In this document: positions 60,589-64,000 of the stretch, piece after piece | Layout of the letters: the number at the start of each line of letters is the position of its first letter | Numbering within the stretch: the first letter of the stretch is position 1 | Source: Nonomuraea polychroma | Lineage (GTDB): Bacteria; Actinomycetota; Actinomycetes; Streptosporangiales; Streptosporangiaceae | Assembly (NCBI RefSeq): GCF_004011505.1 | Contig: NZ_SAUN01000001.1 | Coordinates: forward strand, 3,038,001-3,102,000 | Direction of reading: 5' to 3' | Length of the DNA: 64,000 bases | Notes under the pieces: model-generated | The model's database searches: none | What the model saw: only the letters and a program-made list of their open reading frames with translations | What the model was told of the DNA's origin: nothing | Program-made: the position numbers and the translations under genes

Positions 60589-61983
60589 TCAGCTCCGCGC
60601 GCCCGCGTGCCGCCCGAGCGTGCGGGCGGCCTCGAAGATCAAGGCCTCGTGGCCGGGGCGGCCGACGAGCTGGAGGCCGACCGGCAGGCCGTCCACCGTC
60701 CCGGCAGGGACGGTCAGCGCGGGCCTGCCCAGCACGTTCCACGGGCTGGTCAGCGCCAGCAAGGCGGCGCGGACGGCGGCCGGTCTGCCGCCGATCTCGG
60801 TCTCGCGCACGCCGAGCGGCGGGGCGATGATCGGCACGGTGGGAAGGGCCAGCACGTCGTGGCGGTCGAAGAGCGCTCCTGCGGCCTCGGCGAGCCTCGC
60901 CCGCCCGTCCATGGCACGTATGTACCGCCAGCCGGGGACCTCCATGGCCACGCGCAGCCGCTCGAGCACCTCGGGGTCGAACAGCTCGGGCGCGCCGGCC
61001 AGCCGGTCGGCGTGCACGGCCGCCGTCTCACAGCTCTGGATCACGGTGTACGTGTCCCGCAGGGCGTCCGCCAGGCCCGGCGGCAGGCGGACCTCCTCCA
61101 GCGGCCCGGCCGCCGCCCGCACCGCCCGCACCACGCGCGGATCCCCGTCGAACAGCCCGGCGGGATCGAGCCACGCCACCCGGACCGGGCCCACGACGTC
61201 GGGCCGGTCCGCCCCGCCCGTGGGCGGGGTGGCGTGCTTTCGGCCGGTCGGCTCGGTCAGGCAGGTGGAGGCGAGGAGACAGTCTTCCGCGGTCCCCGCC
61301 AGGACGCCGACGTGGTCGAGGGTCCGCGACAACGGGAACACGCCGTCCGCCGGTATCGCGTCGTACGCGGGTTTGAAGCCCGCCACGCCGCACAGCGCCG
61401 CCGGGATGCGGACCGAGCCGCCCGTGTCCGTGCCGAGCGCGAGCGGGACCAGGCCGGCCGCGACGGCCGCCCCGCTGCCGGCGCTGGAGCCGCCGGTCAT
61501 ACGGCTGGGATCCCACGGGTTGTGCGCGGGCCCGGACGCCGAGCGGTCGCCTGTCGGGCCGTACGCGAACTCGTGGGTCGTGGTCGTGCCCACGATGACG
61601 GCGCCCGCCCGGCGCAGCCTGGCCACACATGCGGCGTCGGCTTCCGGGACGTGGCCGGCGAAATGACGCGACCCCATCGTCACCCGCAGCCCGGCGATCA
61701 TGATGAGGTCCTTCACCGCGACCGGAATGCCGTGCAACGGCCCTCGATCCGTGCCCGCCGCCAGCTCCGCGTCCGCGCGCCGCGCGGCCGCCCGCGCACC
61801 GGCGGCGTCCACCGTGACGAACGCGTTGAGCTCCGGGCCGAGCGCGGCGATCGCGTCGAGCGCCTGCTCGGCCAACTCGGCCGACGTGGCGTGCCCGCGA
61901 CGGAGGTCTTGAGCGAGGCCGGCGATGTGACGACCGGAAAAGGGGCCAGGAGTGCCGGCGAGAGGGCCGGGGGTGAGCGCCAT
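60589..61983 (-). CDS. Amidase signature family protein
   Basis: A 464-residue amidase. The Ser-cisSer-Lys triad is visible: Lys 91 in GIPVAVKDLI, the cis-Ser region GGSSAGSGA (164-172) and the nucleophile Ser 190 in GTDTGGSVRIPA. The C-terminal VPAGTVDGLPVGLQLVGRPG is typical. It hydrolyses an amide such as allophanate, a biuret-type compound or an aliphatic amide; the substrate is not identifiable. ATG 61983 is chosen, with a GTG eight codons upstream as alternative. It converges on the debranching gene. Confidence 0.9.
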   Translation of the reverse strand: MALTPGPLAGTPGPFSGRHIAGLAQDLRRGHATSAELAEQALDAIAALGPELNAFVTVDAAGARAAARRADAELAAGTDRGPLHGIPVAVKDLIMIAGLRVTMGSRHFAGHVPEADAACVARLRRAGAVIVGTTTTHEFAYGPTGDRSASGPAHNPWDPSRMTGGSSAGSGAAVAAGLVPLALGTDTGGSVRIPAALCGVAGFKPAYDAIPADGVFPLSRTLDHVGVLAGTAEDCLLASTCLTEPTGRKHATPPTGGADRPDVVGPVRVAWLDPAGLFDGDPRVVRAVRAAAGPLEEVRLPPGLADALRDTYTVIQSCETAAVHADRLAGAPELFDPEVLERLRVAMEVPGWRYIRAMDGRARLAEAAGALFDRHDVLALPTVPIIAPPLGVRETEIGGRPAAVRAALLALTSPWNVLGRPALTVPAGTVDGLPVGLQLVGRPGHEALIFEAARTLGRHAGARS

Positions 61984-62025
61984 GGGATCATTCTCACCGC
62001 CCGGCACGGTGCGGGCGGTCCCGGG

Positions 62026-63675
62026 TCAGCGGCCGTCGGCAGGCCGGTACGCGGGCTCCCACATCGCGTCCTGCACCTGCTGCACAGGATTGCCCAGCTC
62101 GACCCGGGCCAGGCCCTCCTCGGCCGCCCGCCGCGCCACGGCGACCGCGACCGTGGCCGACACGATCCGCAGGTTCTCCACCTCGGGCAGCAGCGAGGCC
62201 CCGGGCGTCGCGACGTCCACCATCCCGGCGACCGCCTCGGCGGCGGCCTGCAGCATGCCGTCGCTGATCCGCCGCGCCCGCGACACCACCGTGCCGAGCC
62301 CCAGCCCGGGATACACCATCGCGTTGTTGGCCTGGCCTATGACATGCGTGACGCCGTCGTGCTCGACGGGATCGGCCGGGACGCCGGTCGCGACCAGGGC
62401 TCTGCCGTCCGTCCAGCGGATCACGTCGTCCGGCCGGGCCTCCATCCGCTCGGTGGGGTTGGAGATCGGCAGGATGACCGGCCGGTCCACCTCCGCCGCC
62501 ATGGCCTTGACGATCTCCTCGGTGAACGCCCCGCCCGCGGTGGAGGTGCCCAGCAGCACCGTGGGCCGGACCCGGCGGACCACCTCCGCGAGCCCGACGC
62601 CCGACCCGCCCATGGCCCAGCCGGCGACCTCGTCGCCCGGGCGGGCGTAGGGCCGCTGGAAGTCCCGCAGGTCCGGCATGTCATCGCAGAGCAGGCCCTG
62701 CTGGTCGACCGCCCAGATCCGGCGGGTGGCCGGCTCCCGGTCCAGGCCGTCGCGAACCATCGCGTCACGTAGCTGGTCCGCGATGCCGATGCCGGCCGTG
62801 CCCGCGCCGAAGACCACGATCCGCTGCTCGCGCAGCGGCGTGCCGGAAATGCGGACGGCGGCGAGCACGGCGGCCAGCACGATGGCGCCGGTGCCCTGCA
62901 TGTCGTCGTTGAAGGCGGGGACGCGGCCGGTGTACTTCTCCAGGATGCGGCGGGCGTTGCCCGGGCCGAAGTCCTCGAAGTGCAGCATGGCCTCGGGGAA
63001 GAGTCGCGTGGCCGCGGACACGTAGGCGTCGATGAACGCGTCGTACCGCTCGCCGCGCACCCGCGCGTGCCGCAGCCCGACGTAGAGGCGGTCGTTGAGC
63101 AGCGCCTCGTTGTCGGTGCCCACGTCCAGCGCGACCGGGATGACCCGGGCCGGGTCGATCCCGGCGGCCGCGGTGTAGACCGCCAGCTTGCCGGCGGCGA
63201 TGCCGGCGCCGCCGCCGACACCCCAGTCCCCGATGCCGAGGATCTGCTCGGCGTCGGAGGCCACGATCAGGTCCACGTCCCCACGCCCCAGGCCGGCGTT
63301 GCCCAGGGCGCGCTCGATGCCGTCGATGTCGTCGATGGACAGGTAGACGCCCCGGGGGCGGCGGTACTCGTGACTGTAGTTCTTGATCGCCTCGGCCACC
63401 GTGGGGTCGTAGACGATCGGCAGCATCTCGCGCATGTGGTCGGCCAGCAGGCGGTGGAACAGCACCTCGTTGCGGTCCTGCAGCGCGCCGAGGAAGACGT
63501 TCTTGGCCAGGTCCGTCGGCTGGCGCCGGAACTGCCCGTACGCGCGGGCCGCCTGCTCGTCCAGCGTCTCGACCGCCGGCGGGAGCAGCCCGTCCAGGCC
63601 CAGCCGCGCCCGCTCATCGAGCGTGAAGGCGGTGCCCTTGTTCAGCAGCGGGTCGTCGAGCACGTTCCGGGCCAT
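62026..63675 (-). CDS. NAD-dependent malic enzyme (SfcA/MaeA type)
   Basis: A 549-residue large-type malic enzyme. It has the N-terminal RGVYLSIDDIDGIERAL, catalytic Tyr region PIVYDPTVAEAI, Lys region VGGGAGIAAGKLAVYTA, metal site FEDFGPGNA and VPAFNDDMQGTG, then the NAD fold IVVFGAGTAGIGIADQL and ISNPTERMEARPDDV. It converts malate plus NAD+ to pyruvate and CO2. ATG 63675 (MARNVLDDPLLNKGTAF) has GAGG close upstream. The length matches the about 565-residue class. Confidence 0.93.
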   Translation of the reverse strand: MARNVLDDPLLNKGTAFTLDERARLGLDGLLPPAVETLDEQAARAYGQFRRQPTDLAKNVFLGALQDRNEVLFHRLLADHMREMLPIVYDPTVAEAIKNYSHEYRRPRGVYLSIDDIDGIERALGNAGLGRGDVDLIVASDAEQILGIGDWGVGGGAGIAAGKLAVYTAAAGIDPARVIPVALDVGTDNEALLNDRLYVGLRHARVRGERYDAFIDAYVSAATRLFPEAMLHFEDFGPGNARRILEKYTGRVPAFNDDMQGTGAIVLAAVLAAVRISGTPLREQRIVVFGAGTAGIGIADQLRDAMVRDGLDREPATRRIWAVDQQGLLCDDMPDLRDFQRPYARPGDEVAGWAMGGSGVGLAEVVRRVRPTVLLGTSTAGGAFTEEIVKAMAAEVDRPVILPISNPTERMEARPDDVIRWTDGRALVATGVPADPVEHDGVTHVIGQANNAMVYPGLGLGTVVSRARRISDGMLQAAAEAVAGMVDVATPGASLLPEVENLRIVSATVAVAVARRAAEEGLARVELGNPVQQVQDAMWEPAYRPADGR

Positions 63676-63732
63676 GACCTCGTGCTTTCCGCCCGCCGCC
63701 CAGGACACGCACCGCGAAACGGAGATCGTCGG

Positions 63733-64000
63733 TCACGCCGCGCCCAGCCGGTGGGCCAGGCGGTCCAGGGACAGGTTGATCAGGATGAAGATGGCCGCGA
63801 TGAGGATCGCCGCCGGGATGACGTTGGAGAAGTTGGCCGCGATCCCGTTCAGTCCACGGTCGACCAGCTCGTCGTAGCCGACGATGAGCCCGAGCGCCGA
63901 GTCCTTCAACAGCACGATGAACTGGCTGACCAGGGCGGGCATCATCGCCCGCACTGCCTGCGGCAGCAGCACGAGGCGCATGACCTGCCCCTTGCGCATG
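63733..64000 (-). CDS. Amino-acid ABC transporter permease, C-terminal part
   Basis: About 89 residues of the end of a HisM/GluD-type permease, running off the right edge. It has LLPQAVRAMMPALVSQFIVL followed by the conserved KDSALGLIVG of polar amino-acid permeases, then the last membrane helix (AAILIAAIFILINLSLDRL). The N-terminal part and the partner genes lie outside the window. The Met at the edge is internal to the family, so this is not the true start. Confidence 0.88.
   Translation of the reverse strand, partial: MRKGQVMRLVLLPQAVRAMMPALVSQFIVLLKDSALGLIVGYDELVDRGLNGIAANFSNVIPAAILIAAIFILINLSLDRLAHRLGAA

Overview
The window is very GC-rich DNA (roughly 70% by eye) with many GTG starts, 4-base stop/start overlaps and dense operons, as in an actinobacterium. 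The gene repertoire (fused Mrp A/B, DUF1206, DUF6328, CGNR and WYL regulators, mycothiol-type PIG-L deacetylase, type II Wadjet) fits a Streptosporangiales/Nonomuraea-like soil organism; that placement is inference. No rRNA, tRNA or CRISPR array was seen.

Left part (1-12.8 kb): a TetR regulator; a potassium-uptake operon (trkH-trkA-CBS protein); an epoxide hydrolase divergent from a WYL regulator with a clear 25-bp operator between them; then a neighbourhood of ADP-ribose enzymes. In it a NADAR protein follows the WYL gene and converges on KptA, and an ADP-ribosylglycohydrolase sits at the end of a tight operon ackA - erythromycin-esterase-like - RecD-like helicase - ADP-ribosylglycohydrolase. 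A decayed gene lies between KptA and the glycohydrolase.

12.9-25 kb: a PaoABC-type molybdenum aldehyde oxidoreductase operon, a DUF6328 membrane protein, and a complete Mrp cation/proton antiporter operon (AB fused, C, D, E, F, G) whose MrpC carries a long coiled-coil tail. Next come a kinase-SRPBCC fusion and a separate SRPBCC gene.

25-33.2 kb: a complete type II Wadjet (JetABCD) plasmid-defence operon with overlapping genes and a repeat-containing insertion in the JetC arm.

33.4-44.9 kb: a second WYL regulator/hydrolase pair; a fructose-type ABC uptake locus (PfkB kinase, frcB, frcC, frcA, LacI regulator) with two abutting operator palindromes; a secreted GH53 galactanase with its own LacI-type operators; an XdhC-like protein; an alpha/beta hydrolase; a TIMP-like surface protein; and a DUF2267 protein.

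45-58.4 kb is an eroding accessory zone. It holds a broken regulator, a PIG-L deacetylase, a degenerate tyrosine recombinase with in-frame repeats, a TTC38-like TPR protein, DUF1206 and GDPD genes, an SDR remnant, a MalY-type lyase with a DinB-like partner, a CGNR regulator, an SRPBCC-ArsR pair with twin operators, a truncated TnpB, a TetR/DUF5360 pair with an apparently leaderless promoter, and a frameshifted sugar permease.

Right end (58.4-64 kb): a glycogen-debranching-type enzyme, an amidase, an NAD malic enzyme, and the C-terminal part of an amino-acid ABC permease cut by the window edge.

The strongest candidates for under-described biology are the ADP-ribose gene neighbourhood (5.8-12.8 kb), the Wadjet locus with its odd JetC arm and upstream inverted repeats, the coiled-coil MrpC and the degenerate repeat-bearing recombinase.
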